A stretch of 64,000 nucleotides of DNA from Chloroflexi bacterium UBA5189 (GTDB lineage: Bacteria > Chloroflexota > Limnocylindria > Limnocylindrales > CSP1-4): assembly GCA_002413045.1 (NCBI GenBank), contig DHWF01000026.1:115511-179510 (forward strand), given 5' to 3'. Position 1 is the stretch's first letter. Every line of letters begins with the position of its first letter. The notes beneath the pieces are model-generated. The model was not told the DNA's origin and did no database searches. It saw nothing but the letters and a program-made list of their open reading frames with translations. Positions 44,147 to 55,635 of this stretch are shown here, in pieces. The position numbers and the translations under genes are program-made.

Positions 44147-45552
44147 GGGACATCGCCGCAGGGGCCCACGATCGCCTCGTCGAGTCGCTCCGGGAGCTGA
44201 TCCGGATCCCGTCGATCAACCCGCCCGACCCGGCCGGTCCGGAGCTCGCGGTCGCGCGCTACCTCGCCGGCGCCCTGGGCGACGCCGGGATCCCGGCAAC
44301 CGTCCACCAGCCCATCGCGGGGCGCGGGTCGGTGGTCGCGCGGCTGCGAGGCGACGGCACCGGCGGCAAGCCGCTGCTCCTGCTGTCGCATCTCGACGTC
44401 GTGCCGGCGCCGCCGGAGCTCTGGACGCACGACCCGTTCGCGGCCGATGTCGAGGACGGCTGGATCTACGGCCGTGGCGCCGTGGACATGAAGGACCTCG
44501 TGGCGATGGAGCTGGAGGTCATGCGGCTCCTCGCCGGCGAGGCGCGCGCCGCCGGCCGCGATCCCGCCACCGACCCGATCCCGGGGCTCCGCCGCGACGT
44601 CCTGTTCGCCTCGACCGCGGATGAGGAGGCGGGCGGCTTTGCCGGCGCCGCGTGGCTGGCCCAGGAGCATCCGGAGGACCTGCGCGCCGCCGCGGCCATC
44701 AACGAGGCCGGTGGCGTCGCCGTCTACGTGGGCTCGCAGCGCCTCTACCCGATCCAGGTGGCCGAGAAGGGCACGACGTCGTACCGGCTCACCTTCCACG
44801 GTACGTGGGGCCACGGCTCGATGCCCCGCGCGGACAACGCGCTGGTGCTGGCGGCGCAGGCAATCGAGCGGCTTGCCGTCCCGTCGCCAGCCCGCCTGAC
44901 CGAGGTGACGCGCCGGTTCCTGGACGGCGCGATCGCCGCGACGAGCGAATCGGATCCGTCGATCTCCAGGCTCCTGCGCGGGCTGGCAACCAGCGACCCC
45001 GCCGTGTCGGCCACGGCCCTCACGGGCGTCTGCCTGCCGATCTACGCCCGGGCGCTCGACGCGATGCTGCGCGACACGCTCTCGCCGAACGTGCTCCACG
45101 GTGGCGTGAAGTTCAACGTGATCCCCGGGGCCGCCGTCCTCGAGATCGATTGCCGGCGACTGCCGGGCACGTCCGAAGCGGACATGGAGGCCCGCGTCCG
45201 CGAGCGGCTCGGGCCGGAGCTCGCCGCGGTCACGGACATCGAGCTGATGATCGCCTCAGACGCGCTCGTCTCGCCGTTCGACGATCCGGACGGCCTGTAC
45301 CCGGTCCTGGAGGCCGCCATTCGCGCCGGCGATCCGGCCGGCGTGCCGCTGCCGGTCATGGCACCGTTCGGAACCGACGCCAAGCACCTCGTCGACCTTG
45401 GGGTCCCGACGTTCGGCTTCTCGCCGTTGCGCCAGCCTCCCGACGAAACGTACCTCGAGCGCTGGCACGGAATCGACGAACGGGTCTCCATCGAGGGCCT
45501 CCGCTGGGGCCTGCCAGTCCTCTACGATGCCGTCCGGAGGTTCTGCGAATGA
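44143..45552 (+). CDS. M20-family metallopeptidase
   Basis: 469 residues. Di-zinc amidohydrolase/peptidase pattern: LLLLSHLDVVPAPPELWTHDPF (metal His and catalytic Asp), GRGAVDMKDLVAM (bridging Asp), ADEEAGG (catalytic and metal Glu), and a late His supplied near FSPLRQPPDETYLERWHGIDERV. The middle dimerisation domain starts at HGTWGHGSMPRADNA. Members include carboxypeptidases, succinyl-diaminopimelate desuccinylase and acyl-amino-acid hydrolases; substrate cannot be assigned. GTG start overlaps the preceding gene by 4 bases; its stop overlaps the next ATG. Confidence 0.9.
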   Translation: MRDIAAGAHDRLVESLRELIRIPSINPPDPAGPELAVARYLAGALGDAGIPATVHQPIAGRGSVVARLRGDGTGGKPLLLLSHLDVVPAPPELWTHDPFAADVEDGWIYGRGAVDMKDLVAMELEVMRLLAGEARAAGRDPATDPIPGLRRDVLFASTADEEAGGFAGAAWLAQEHPEDLRAAAAINEAGGVAVYVGSQRLYPIQVAEKGTTSYRLTFHGTWGHGSMPRADNALVLAAQAIERLAVPSPARLTEVTRRFLDGAIAATSESDPSISRLLRGLATSDPAVSATALTGVCLPIYARALDAMLRDTLSPNVLHGGVKFNVIPGAAVLEIDCRRLPGTSEADMEARVRERLGPELAAVTDIELMIASDALVSPFDDPDGLYPVLEAAIRAGDPAGVPLPVMAPFGTDAKHLVDLGVPTFGFSPLRQPPDETYLERWHGIDERVSIEGLRWGLPVLYDAVRRFCE

Positions 45553-46088
45553 CGCTCGTCCACCGAACTCGACGCCTCGTCCTCGCGTGCGGCCTGCTGC
45601 TCGTGGCGCTCGCCGCGATCTCGCCCGCCCTCGCCGCAGACGTCGGCGTGAGCATCGTGGGCAAGTCGTTCCAGCCCGCCCAGATCGTCGTGGCGCAGGG
45701 TACGACGGTCACCTGGACGGTGACGCAGAGCATCGGCGAGCCGCACACGGTCACATCGAAGAAGACGGACACCCTGGCGCAAGGTGCGGCCTTCGACTCC
45801 TCGACGACCGATCCGGGCCTGTCCAAGCTCAAGGACAACGGCGCGACGTTCCAGTTCACCTTCAAGGACGCCGGCACGTTCGACTACATGTGCACCGTCC
45901 ATCCCGAGATGACCGGCACGGTCGTCGTGCTGGCGCCGGGCCAGAGCCCGCCGGCGGCCGCACCCGGCTCCGGGGACGCCGCTGGCGGAACCATCGACCG
46001 CAAGGTGATCGCCGCGGGGATCCTCGCGCTGACGCTGGTCGTGCTGTTCGGCGCCGCGATCCTGTGGCGGAGGATGAACCCGGCCTAG
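45549..46088 (+). CDS. Exported cupredoxin, membrane-anchored
   Basis: 179 residues: signal peptide (about 8-30, LVLACGLLLVALAAISPALA), a plastocyanin/amicyanin-type domain (about 31-125) with type-1 copper ligands His of EPHTV and Cys, His and Met of YMCTVHPEMTG, then a Pro/Gly linker and C-terminal helix (VIAAGILALTLVVLFGAAIL). Probably a small electron carrier or copper-holding protein on the outer face of the membrane. ATG shares ATGA with the M20 stop. Its last bases also overlap the convergent MarR gene (shared CTAG). Confidence 0.9.
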   Translation: MTLVHRTRRLVLACGLLLVALAAISPALAADVGVSIVGKSFQPAQIVVAQGTTVTWTVTQSIGEPHTVTSKKTDTLAQGAAFDSSTTDPGLSKLKDNGATFQFTFKDAGTFDYMCTVHPEMTGTVVVLAPGQSPPAAAPGSGDAAGGTIDRKVIAAGILALTLVVLFGAAILWRRMNPA

Positions 46089-46648
46089 AGCGCCTGGCGG
46101 CCCTTGATGAGCCGCCCGCGCCGGGAGATCGCGTGCGTCGCGAGCGCGGCGACGCCCATCGCGACGAGCGCCCGCTCGGGCGTCGGCATGGGCCGAACCG
46201 CGGTCAGGAACTGGTCGGCGCGCGCCCTGTCGACCGCGCGCAGGATCGCCTGGCCGCGCTGCGTGAGCGCGATCGAGCGTTGCCGGCGGTCCTCCGGCTC
46301 CTCGCGGCGCTCGACGAGGCGTCGCTTCGCGAGCCCATCGACCAGGCGGCTCGTCGCCGATGGCGACCGCCCCAGCGCCTCCGCGAGCTCGCCGATCGTG
46401 GTCGTGCTGCCGTCTGCCAGAACGTACAGCGCCGCGAGTTGCGTGAAGCCTAGGCGGAGCTCGCCGAGCTGCGACGCGAAGCCGATCACTAGGTCCCGCC
46501 AGAGCGCGCGGCCCATCGCGACCCGCTCCGAGATCTGGCGGACGTTCGGGATGTGCGGCCCGGAGGCGAGCACCGACGCGCCGAGGTCGGCCTCGAATCG
46601 ACGGGCGATCGCGCGGACGGTACGGGGTCGCCTCGATGGCGTTGGCAT
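46085..46648 (-). CDS. MarR-family transcriptional regulator
   Basis: 187 residues with a MarR winged helix: TQLAALYVLADGSTTTIGELAEALG, SPSATSRLVDGLAKRRLVER and the wing REEPEDRRQRSIALTQRG. An N-terminal helical stretch of about 50 residues precedes it, longer than usual. Ligand and targets unknown. ATG at 46648 lies 9 bases after TAGCAT (46663-46658), fitting the short-leader promoters in this window. It is divergent from fabD, so fatty-acid genes are possible targets, but there is no visible operator to support this. Confidence 0.88.
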   Translation of the reverse strand: MPTPSRRPRTVRAIARRFEADLGASVLASGPHIPNVRQISERVAMGRALWRDLVIGFASQLGELRLGFTQLAALYVLADGSTTTIGELAEALGRSPSATSRLVDGLAKRRLVERREEPEDRRQRSIALTQRGQAILRAVDRARADQFLTAVRPMPTPERALVAMGVAALATHAISRRGRLIKGRQAL

Positions 46649-46744
46649 CGAGTCCAGATGCTACCGCTGACCGCGTGTTCGTGTGCACGGGCGCACACAT
46701 TCCGCGCTCGCGGGTCCGTCGATCATGCACGCTTCGTGCGTACG

Positions 46745-47716
46745 ATGACCAGCATTGCGTTCGTCTTCCCCGGCCAGGGCTCCCAGAGCGTCGGCATGGG
46801 CCGCGCGGTTGCGGCCGCTTCGCCGGCCGCGGCCGCCGTGTTCGCCGCCGCCGACGACGCCCTCGGTGAATCGATCTCGAGCCTCGCCTGGGACGGCCCC
46901 GAGGAGCTGCTGAACCGCACCGAGAACGCCCAGCCGGCCCTCCTTGCCACGTCGATTGCCTACCTCGTCGCGGCGAGCGAGCGAGCCGCGGCAGCCGGCA
47001 AGGAGATCCCGGCGCCGGCGTTCATCGCCGGCCACTCGATGGGCCAGTACTCGGCGATGGTTGCCGCGGGCGCGCTGGACCTCGCGGATGGCGTCCGGCT
47101 CGTGCGCGCTCGCGGCGTCCACATGCAGCGGAGCGGCGCGGGCCGCGACGGCGCCATGGCGGCCGTGCTCGGCCTCGACGATGCCGCGATCCCGGAGCTC
47201 GTGCGCCAGGCATCCGCACGCGGGGTCTTCGCGGTCGCGAACCGCAACTCCCCCGGCCAGGTCGTCGTGTCTGGCGAGCGCACGGCCATCGACGCCGCCG
47301 CGGAGATCGCGAAGTCGCTCGGCGCGAAGCGGGCCATCGTCCTGCCGGTCTCCGTCGCGGCCCACTCGCCGCTGATGGCCGAGGCGGCGACCGCGATGCG
47401 CACCGTCCTCGCCACGGTCACCTTCCGCGACCCAACGGTGCCGCTCCTCGCCAACGCCGACGCCCGCCCGATCACCACCGCCGACGGCGCCCGCGCGGAG
47501 CTCGTCGAGCACCTGACCGCCGGGGTCGACTGGGTCCGTGCCGTGCAGGCGATGCAAGCGGCGGGCGTCGATACGTTCGTCGAGGTCGGTCCCGGGAAGG
47601 TCCTGACCAATCTGATCAAGCGAATCGCCCCGGACGCGACCGCGATCGCGCTCGAGGACGCCCTCGCGGCCGACCCCTTCGACCTGCCCTTCCTGGAAGG
47701 AGCCGCCCATGCGTAG
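46745..47716 (+). CDS. fabD: Malonyl-CoA:ACP transacylase
   Basis: Loads malonyl groups on acyl carrier protein for fatty acid synthesis. 323 residues: FVFPGQGSQSVGMGRA, active-site Ser in AGHSMGQYSAMVAAGAL (GHSLG in most homologues, here GHSMG), an Arg in VRARGVHMQ, NRNSPGQVVVSG, the His of VSVAAHSPLM and the end EVGPGKVLTNLIKRI. ATG at 46745 sits right at the conserved start; longer open frames upstream run across the divergent MarR gene. The stop overlaps fabF by 8 bases. Confidence 0.94.
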   Translation: MTSIAFVFPGQGSQSVGMGRAVAAASPAAAAVFAAADDALGESISSLAWDGPEELLNRTENAQPALLATSIAYLVAASERAAAAGKEIPAPAFIAGHSMGQYSAMVAAGALDLADGVRLVRARGVHMQRSGAGRDGAMAAVLGLDDAAIPELVRQASARGVFAVANRNSPGQVVVSGERTAIDAAAEIAKSLGAKRAIVLPVSVAAHSPLMAEAATAMRTVLATVTFRDPTVPLLANADARPITTADGARAELVEHLTAGVDWVRAVQAMQAAGVDTFVEVGPGKVLTNLIKRIAPDATAIALEDALAADPFDLPFLEGAAHA

Positions 47717-48983
47717 CCCCGATCACACTCGTCGCGTCGTTGTCACCGGCCTGGGCGTCGTCAGCTCGGTCGGCAATGACAAGGACACCGCCTGGTCCAG
47801 CCTCGTCGAGGGCCGCTCCGGCCTGGCCGAGCTGACCCGCTTCGACATCTCGAAGTACGAGCACAAGGCCGGCGGCGAGGTCCGCGACTTCGACCCGGTC
47901 GCCTGGATGGACCCGAAGGCGGTCCGCCGCAGCGAGCGCGAGATGCACTACGGCGTCGCGGCAGCGAAGCAGGCCCTCGCGGACTCCGGGTTCGAGATCG
48001 ACGACGCGAACCGGACCGAGGTCGGGGTCGTGTTCGGCTCCGGCGCCGGTGGCCAGCAGCTGATGATCGACAACTTCTCGACGCTGGTCGAGAAGGGGCC
48101 CAATCGTGTCCAGCCGACGTTCATCGCCAATGCCCTTGTCGACTCGACGTCGGGGATGATCGCGATCGAGACCGGCGCGATCGGCCACAACATCGCCATC
48201 GTCTCGGCGTGCTCCACCGGCACCCACAACGTGGCCGAGGCCGCGGAGGCGATCCGCCGCGGCGACTGCATCGCGATCATCAGCGGCTCCACGGAGGCGC
48301 CGCTGCTCGAGGTGGCCCACGCGGGCTTCACCAACATGCGCGGGATGGGCTCGCCTCGGCCGGGTGAGCCGCTCCAGACCGTCTCGCGCCCGTTCGATGC
48401 GACCCGCAACGGGTTCGTCCTCGGCGAGGGCGCGGGCTCCCTGTTCCTCGAGGACCTCGAGCTCGCGAAGTCGCGCGGCGCGAAGATCTATGCCGAGATC
48501 GTTGGCTACGGATCTGCCGCCGACGGCTGGGACATGATCCAGCCGATCGAAGGCGGGACCGGCTCGGCACGGGCGATGAAGATGGCCCTCGACCGGCGCG
48601 GGGTCCCCGCCGACGAGGTCGACATGATCAACCCGCACGGCACCTCGACACCGGTCGGCGACGCCCGCGAGGCAGAGGCGATCTGGGCGGTCTTCGGCGA
48701 TCGGGCGGCGGGCGCGCGGCGCTCGCTCGCGATCTCCGGCACGAAGTCGATGACCGGCCACATGATGGGCGCGGCCGGCGCGTTCGAGGCGTTCGCGACG
48801 GTGATGTCGATCGCCGAGCAGACGGTGCCCGGCACCATCAACTACCGCGACGCCGACCCGGCCTGCGACCTGTGGGTCATGCCGGAGACGGTCCGGATGC
48901 CGGTCCGCTACGCCCTGTCGAACAACATCGGGCTTGGCGGCCACAACGGTGCCGTGATCTTCAAGCGATACGACGGGGACTGA
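47709..48983 (+). CDS. fabF: Beta-ketoacyl-ACP synthase II, first copy
   Basis: Elongating condensing enzyme. 424 residues with Cys nucleophile in VSACSTGTHNVAEA and the two His in MINPHGTSTPVGD and SGTKSMTGHMMGAAGA, plus LGEGAGSLFLEDLELA and the end NNIGLGGHNGAVIFKRY. All three catalytic residues are intact. AAGGAG ribosome site inside the end of fabD (8-base overlap). A 7-bp hairpin (49025-49041) and a separate promoter come before the second copy. Confidence 0.94.
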   Translation: MRSPDHTRRVVVTGLGVVSSVGNDKDTAWSSLVEGRSGLAELTRFDISKYEHKAGGEVRDFDPVAWMDPKAVRRSEREMHYGVAAAKQALADSGFEIDDANRTEVGVVFGSGAGGQQLMIDNFSTLVEKGPNRVQPTFIANALVDSTSGMIAIETGAIGHNIAIVSACSTGTHNVAEAAEAIRRGDCIAIISGSTEAPLLEVAHAGFTNMRGMGSPRPGEPLQTVSRPFDATRNGFVLGEGAGSLFLEDLELAKSRGAKIYAEIVGYGSAADGWDMIQPIEGGTGSARAMKMALDRRGVPADEVDMINPHGTSTPVGDAREAEAIWAVFGDRAAGARRSLAISGTKSMTGHMMGAAGAFEAFATVMSIAEQTVPGTINYRDADPACDLWVMPETVRMPVRYALSNNIGLGGHNGAVIFKRYDGD

Positions 48984-49024
48984 TGCGAGCCGTTCGCCGC
49001 GTTGGCACCTTCACCGCCGCCGCT

Positions 49025-49041
49025 CACGCACTTCGTGCGTG
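49025..49041 (+). terminator. Small hairpin between the two fabF genes
   Basis: CACGCAC and GTGCGTG pair perfectly over TTC. No T run. Weak terminator or processing site between fabF copies. Confidence 0.35.
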
Positions 49042-49108
49042 CGCTCGCGACGTCGGCTTGATGCCGCTTTGCGCTCGGCCCGCCTGAGTCCCCGTCTAGA
49101 CTCCGCAT

Positions 49109-50374
49109 ATGCCCGCTAGCGATCTAGCCAGACGCGCCGTCGTGACCGGCATGGGCGCGATCACGCCGATCGGCAACGACGTCGACACGTACTGGTCCAA
49201 CCTGCTCGCGGGCGTCCCGGGCGGCGGCCCGATCACCACCTTCGACACGACCGGCCACGACGTCAAGATCGCGGCCGAGGTCAAGGGCTTCGATCCGTCA
49301 CTGACGATGGACCGCAAGATGGTCCGCCGCATGAGCCGGTTCATCCACTTCGGCGTCGCGGCCTCGGCGGAGGCGGTCCGGAACTCCGGCCTGGACTTCG
49401 CAGCGATGTCGCCGGAGCAGCGCGATCGCGCGGCCGTGGTCGTGAACACCGGCGGCGGCGGCATGGAGCAGGTCATCAACGGCGCGGACACGATTCGCGA
49501 CAAGGGCCCCGGGCAGGTCAGCCCGTTCGCGATCCCGGCGCTATCGGGCAGCATGGCCGCCGCGATGGTGTCGATGCAGTACGGCATCACCGGGCCCGTG
49601 ATCACGCAGGTCGCCGCGTGCGCGTCCGGCGTGATCGCGTACCAGGATGCGTTCCGCCTGATCGCCAGCGGCGAAAGCGACGTGGTGCTCGCGGGCGGCT
49701 CCGAGGCGCCCCTCCTGGCGATGGCCTTCGCCGCCCTCGGCAACATGACCGCGCTGTCGAAGCGCAACGACGACCCCGAGGGCGCCTCGCGCCCGTTCGA
49801 CCGGACGCGCGACGGGTTCGTCTTCGGCGAAGGCGCCGGCATCCTCGTCGTCGAGTCCGCCCAGCACGCCCTGGACCGCGGCGCGACGATCCTCGCGGAG
49901 ATCGCCGGCGCGGCGCTGACCGCGGACGCGTACCACATCTCCGCCCCCGAGCCGACCGGCCGCGGCGCCACGATGGCGATGACCAAGGCGCTCCGCCAGG
50001 CGGGGCTCGCACCCAACGAGGTCGACTACATCGTCGCCCACGGGACCTCGACGCCGCTCAACGACGTGACCGAGACGCGGGCGATCAAGGCGGCATTCGG
50101 CGACTTCGCGTACCGGCTCCCGATCTCGTCGCCCAAGTCGATGATCGGGCACACGCTCGGCGCCGCCGGGGCGCTGTCGGCGATCGCCGCCGTCGGCACC
50201 ATCCGCGACGGCTGGATCGCCCCGACGATCAACTACCACGAGCCAGACCCGGACTGCGACCTCGACTATGTGCCGAACATGAAGCGCCAGGCCACGGTCG
50301 ACGTGGCGATGATCAACGGCTTCGGGTTCGGCGGCCAGAACGCGGTCGCCATCTTCAAGCGCTTCGAGGCCTAG
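49109..50374 (+). CDS. fabF: Beta-ketoacyl-ACP synthase II, second copy
   Basis: 421 residues. Catalytic Cys in VAACASGVIAYQDA, His in VAHGTSTPLND and in SSPKSMIGHTLGAAGAL, with FGEGAGILVVE and the end NGFGFGGQNAVAIFKRF. This copy matches typical FabF more closely (GVIAYQ, IGHTLGAAGA) than the first, which differs around the active site and may have another chain-length range. ATG is exactly 6 bases after TAGACT (49097-49102), a likely leaderless start, so it has its own promoter. Its TAG shares CTAG with the convergent thioesterase gene. Confidence 0.94.
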   Translation: MPASDLARRAVVTGMGAITPIGNDVDTYWSNLLAGVPGGGPITTFDTTGHDVKIAAEVKGFDPSLTMDRKMVRRMSRFIHFGVAASAEAVRNSGLDFAAMSPEQRDRAAVVVNTGGGGMEQVINGADTIRDKGPGQVSPFAIPALSGSMAAAMVSMQYGITGPVITQVAACASGVIAYQDAFRLIASGESDVVLAGGSEAPLLAMAFAALGNMTALSKRNDDPEGASRPFDRTRDGFVFGEGAGILVVESAQHALDRGATILAEIAGAALTADAYHISAPEPTGRGATMAMTKALRQAGLAPNEVDYIVAHGTSTPLNDVTETRAIKAAFGDFAYRLPISSPKSMIGHTLGAAGALSAIAAVGTIRDGWIAPTINYHEPDPDCDLDYVPNMKRQATVDVAMINGFGFGGQNAVAIFKRFEA

Positions 50375-50865
50375 TAGCTCCTGCCCTCGAAGGCCTCGAA
50401 GGCGGCGCGCCACTCGTCGGGCACCGGGATCGGGCACTCGTCCGTGTAGTCGTACGAGACGAGGGCCGAGTCGGAGACGGCGACAAGGCGCGCCGGCCCG
50501 TACCGGCTCGCCGGCGCCGTGATCCGGTGGAGCATCCCGAAGCTCGTCCGCCCGATGCGCTCGACCCGGGTCTCGACGGTCAGCGTCTCGCCGTAGAACG
50601 CGGGGCTGCGGTAGGTCATCCGGATCTCGGCCAGGATCATGCCCTCCTCGGCCCCGTGGGTGCCGATCGGGAGCGCATTGCCGGTGACCTGCTCGTAGTA
50701 GGCAACCCGGGCAATCTCGACGTAGGTCAGGTAGCGCGCGTTGTTGACGTGGCCCATGGCGTCCGTATCCGACAGCCGCACCTCGACGGCGTGACGATGC
50801 GCGAAGTCGCCCGGGATGTCGCGGGCGTCCGCGGGGACGTCGATTCGGGAGCGCGATTCGGGCAT
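50371..50865 (-). CDS. Hotdog-fold acyl-CoA thioesterase
   Basis: 164 residues of the 4HBT/FadM-YbgC type: VEVRLSDTDAMGHVNNARYLTYVEIARV carries the conserved Asp and HVNN helix of the active site, followed by ILAEIRMTYRSPAFYGETLTV. It hydrolyses acyl-CoA or acyl-ACP thioesters. Position convergent to the fab genes suggests control of acyl chains, but specificity is unknown. ATG at 50865 lies 6 bases after TAGAGT, which overlaps the stop codon of the upstream copper ATPase gene, so it may have its own leaderless mRNA. Confidence 0.9.
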   Translation of the reverse strand: MPESRSRIDVPADARDIPGDFAHRHAVEVRLSDTDAMGHVNNARYLTYVEIARVAYYEQVTGNALPIGTHGAEEGMILAEIRMTYRSPAFYGETLTVETRVERIGRTSFGMLHRITAPASRYGPARLVAVSDSALVSYDYTDECPIPVPDEWRAAFEAFEGRSY

Positions 50866-50874
50866 GGACGGACT

Positions 50875-53155
<2,281 letters not shown>

Positions 53156-53160
<5 letters not shown>

Positions 53161-53178
53161 ACTCCCCCGGAGTATACC
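53156..53178. promoter_or_regulatory. CsoR-like operator over the copA promoter and start
   Basis: GGCATACTCC (53156-53165) and GGAGTATACC (53169-53178) form a 10-base inverted repeat around CCC, with one mismatch. On the copA strand it contains TATACT as -10 (53176-53171), 10 bases before the ATG, and the ATG itself. The ATACTCC-CCC-GGAGTAT layout resembles the G/C-tract dyads bound by copper sensors of the CsoR family. Confidence 0.55.
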
Positions 53179-53196
53179 GCCGCCTATCGTTGGCAC

Positions 53197-53763
53197 ATGC
53201 CGGAGCGCATCGTCGCGGGCAGCATCACGGCCGACTGGGGCCCGATCCGGGTCGCCGCATCGTCCCGCGGCCTCGTCGCGGTGGATCAGCTCGTGACCGC
53301 GGAGGCATTCGTGGATCGGCTGGAGCGGCGATTCGGGACGCCGCCGGCCGATGTCGCGGAGGCGGCGTCGGACTCGGCGGCCGCCGGCAACCTGCGCCTC
53401 GGGCTCGCCGCGCTGGGCAGGTTCCTCGGCGGGGACCTCACGGCCCTCGATGCGATTCCGATCGACCTGGCCGAGCGAACCGCGTGGGATCGACTGGTGC
53501 TCGGCGCGGTGCGCGGCATCCCGTCGGGCGCGACCGCCAGCTACGGCGAGGTGGCGCGCATGATCGGGAAGACCGGCGCTGCGCGCGCGGTCGGCGGCGC
53601 GGTCGGGCGAAACCCGCTTGGGCTCGTGATCCCGTGCCACCGCGTGATCGCGGGCGACGGCAGCCTCGGCGGCTACGGCGGCGGCTGGTGGGGCGGCCAA
53701 GCGACGGGCTTGCAGCTGAAGCGCGAGCTGCTCGCGCGGGAGGGCGTCACCGTCCGGCCCTGA
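53197..53763 (+). CDS. ogt: Methylated-DNA--protein-cysteine methyltransferase
   Basis: Repairs O6-alkylguanine by irreversible transfer to its own Cys. 188 residues: the N-terminal domain (about 1-95) is followed by the catalytic domain with the helix-turn-helix Arg in [29 protein letters not shown] and the active Cys in VIPCHRVI, then [13 protein letters not shown]. All key residues intact. ATG lies 6 bases after TATCGT (53185-53190). Divergent from copA, sharing the short region with the putative copper operator. Confidence 0.92.
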   Translation: MPERIVAGSITADWGPIRVAASSRGLVAVDQLVTAEAFVDRLERRFGTPPADVAEAASDSAAAGNLRLGLAALGRFLGGDLTALDAIPIDLAERTAWDRLVLGAVRGIPSGATASYGEVARMIGKTGAARAVGGAVGRNPLGLVIPCHRVIAGDGSLGGYGGGWWGGQATGLQLKRELLAREGVTVRP

Positions 53764-53796
53764 TTCCGGGGCCGCTGCCCAGTAGACTCCCGAGCA

Positions 53797-55587
53797 ATGT
53801 TCCAGATCTTCCGGAAGCGCGATTTCTCGCTGCTCTGGCTGGCCCAGCTGGTCTCGACGATCGGGTCGTCGCTGACGGACCTGGCGGCCGGAATCCTCGT
53901 CTTCAAGATCACTGGGTCCGCGCTGAACGTCGGGCTCGTGCTCATGGTGACGGCGCTCCCGACGCTCTTCGTCGGGCTGTTCGCCGGCGTCTTCGTCGAC
54001 CGGTTCAACCGGAAGCGGATCCTCCTGGCGTCGGACCTGTTCCGCGGCCTCCTCGTCCTCATGATCCCGTTCGGGTTCATCTACCTCGGTGACAAGAGCG
54101 GGATGCTCGCGATGTACGCGATCCTGTTCGTCGCCGCGACCGTGCGCCAGTTCTTCGACCCAGCCTGGGAGAGCGTCCTCCCGGAGATCGCATCGGAGGA
54201 GGAGCTGATCTCGGCCAACTCGTTCCTCTCGATCAGCTCATTCGGCTCGACCGCCGTCGGCTTCGCGCTCGCCGGCCTCCTCGCCGACCGGGACATCCAC
54301 CTGCCGTTCTTCATCGACTCGGCAACGTTCGCGTTCTCGTTCGTGCTCGTGCTGCTCGTCCGGATCCCGGGCCACGCGGCGCAGGAAGAGTCGACGACCG
54401 TCGGCGTGATCATCGACAACCTGAAGGTCGGTGCGAGCTACCTGTGGCACACGAAGCTCTTGCGGTACCTGTTCCTGATCAACCTGCCGGTCATGCTCTC
54501 GTTCGGGTTGTGGAACGTCCTCCTCCTGCCCATGGCGATTCGCGAGCTCCATGCCACGAACTTCGAGTACGGCCTCCAGGAGGGCGTGACGTCCGTCGGA
54601 TTCGTCGTCGGAAGCCTGCTCATGGCGCGCTATGGCGACCGGTTGCCCGAAGGGACCTGGATGGTCGCGGGAACCTTGTTCATGGGCTTCTTCGGCATCG
54701 CCTACGGGCTCGCCCCGGACATCAACGTCGCCATCGTCCTGGTCACGTTCAACGGGTTCCTGAACTCGCCGATGTCGATCGCGCGGCGCGGGCTCCTGCA
54801 GAAGAACATCCCACGGGCCATGCGCGGTCGCGTGTTCTCCGCGTTCGCGGTGTCCCGCGACGTCGTCTTCCTGATCGGGATGGGCGGCGCCGCGCTCGCG
54901 GACATCTACCCGGTTCGCAACCTCATCATCGTGTCCTCGCTGCTGCTGGTCGGCGCCGCGATCGTGGCCCAGCTGGCCCCAGGCATCGGGCGAACCGGGG
55001 CGGAGTGGCGGCGCGCGCTCAAGCTGCTGGCGACGGCACCCGTTGCCGCGCGCGTCGGTGCCGGCAGGGCCGCGACGATGATGGACTTCGATCGGCTGCT
55101 CCGCGTCATGCCCGAGATCGGCGCCCTGGCCATGGGTCGCCGCGCCGCCTTCGTCAGCGGCATCAAGGTCGCCCGCGCGGAGCCGGGCGAGGCGATCCTG
55201 AAGGTCGGCGACCCGGGCGATTCGGCGTACTTCGTGATGGGCGGCAAGGCGGTCGCGGGGATCCCCGATCAGGGCGCCTACCGCGCACTCTCGACGATGG
55301 GCCCGGGTGACTTCTTCGGGGAGATTGCCGCATTGACCGGCAGCACGCGGACGGCGAATGTCGTGGCCGACGAGGAGACCGACCTCATCGAGGTCCCCAG
55401 CGCCTCGCTGAAGCAGCTCCTCGAGATCCCGGAGCTGCACACGCTGATCAACTCGAAGCTCGAGGAGCGCCTCAGCCGAACGTCGACCTCCACGACCGAC
55501 CTGCCTCGCGTCACCCGGCCCAACCAGACCGACCTCAAGGACCTGCGCAAGCGCCGGCCGAAGGGCATGGCGGGCCAGCGCGCCTGA
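53797..55587 (+). CDS. MFS transporter with C-terminal cyclic nucleotide-binding domain
   Basis: 596 residues. Residues 1-400 have the 12-helix major facilitator pattern ([22 protein letters not shown], the [17 protein letters not shown] loop A motif, [18 protein letters not shown]). A linker of about 60 residues leads to a cNMP beta-roll (about 460-560) with [21 protein letters not shown] and the binding cassette [18 protein letters not shown] transporter gated or sensed by cAMP/cGMP is implied. Substrate unknown; MFS subtype is DHA/macrolide-efflux-like. ATG lies 8 bases after TAGACT. It is directly followed by the cyclase gene, a plausible source of its ligand. Confidence 0.9.
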   Translation: MFQIFRKRDFSLLWLAQLVSTIGSSLTDLAAGILVFKITGSALNVGLVLMVTALPTLFVGLFAGVFVDRFNRKRILLASDLFRGLLVLMIPFGFIYLGDKSGMLAMYAILFVAATVRQFFDPAWESVLPEIASEEELISANSFLSISSFGSTAVGFALAGLLADRDIHLPFFIDSATFAFSFVLVLLVRIPGHAAQEESTTVGVIIDNLKVGASYLWHTKLLRYLFLINLPVMLSFGLWNVLLLPMAIRELHATNFEYGLQEGVTSVGFVVGSLLMARYGDRLPEGTWMVAGTLFMGFFGIAYGLAPDINVAIVLVTFNGFLNSPMSIARRGLLQKNIPRAMRGRVFSAFAVSRDVVFLIGMGGAALADIYPVRNLIIVSSLLLVGAAIVAQLAPGIGRTGAEWRRALKLLATAPVAARVGAGRAATMMDFDRLLRVMPEIGALAMGRRAAFVSGIKVARAEPGEAILKVGDPGDSAYFVMGGKAVAGIPDQGAYRALSTMGPGDFFGEIAALTGSTRTANVVADEETDLIEVPSASLKQLLEIPELHTLINSKLEERLSRTSTSTTDLPRVTRPNQTDLKDLRKRRPKGMAGQRA

Positions 55588-55635
55588 CCACTCGGCTCAG
55601 CCGGATCGCGCGGGACCCGCCGCTAGACTGATCTC

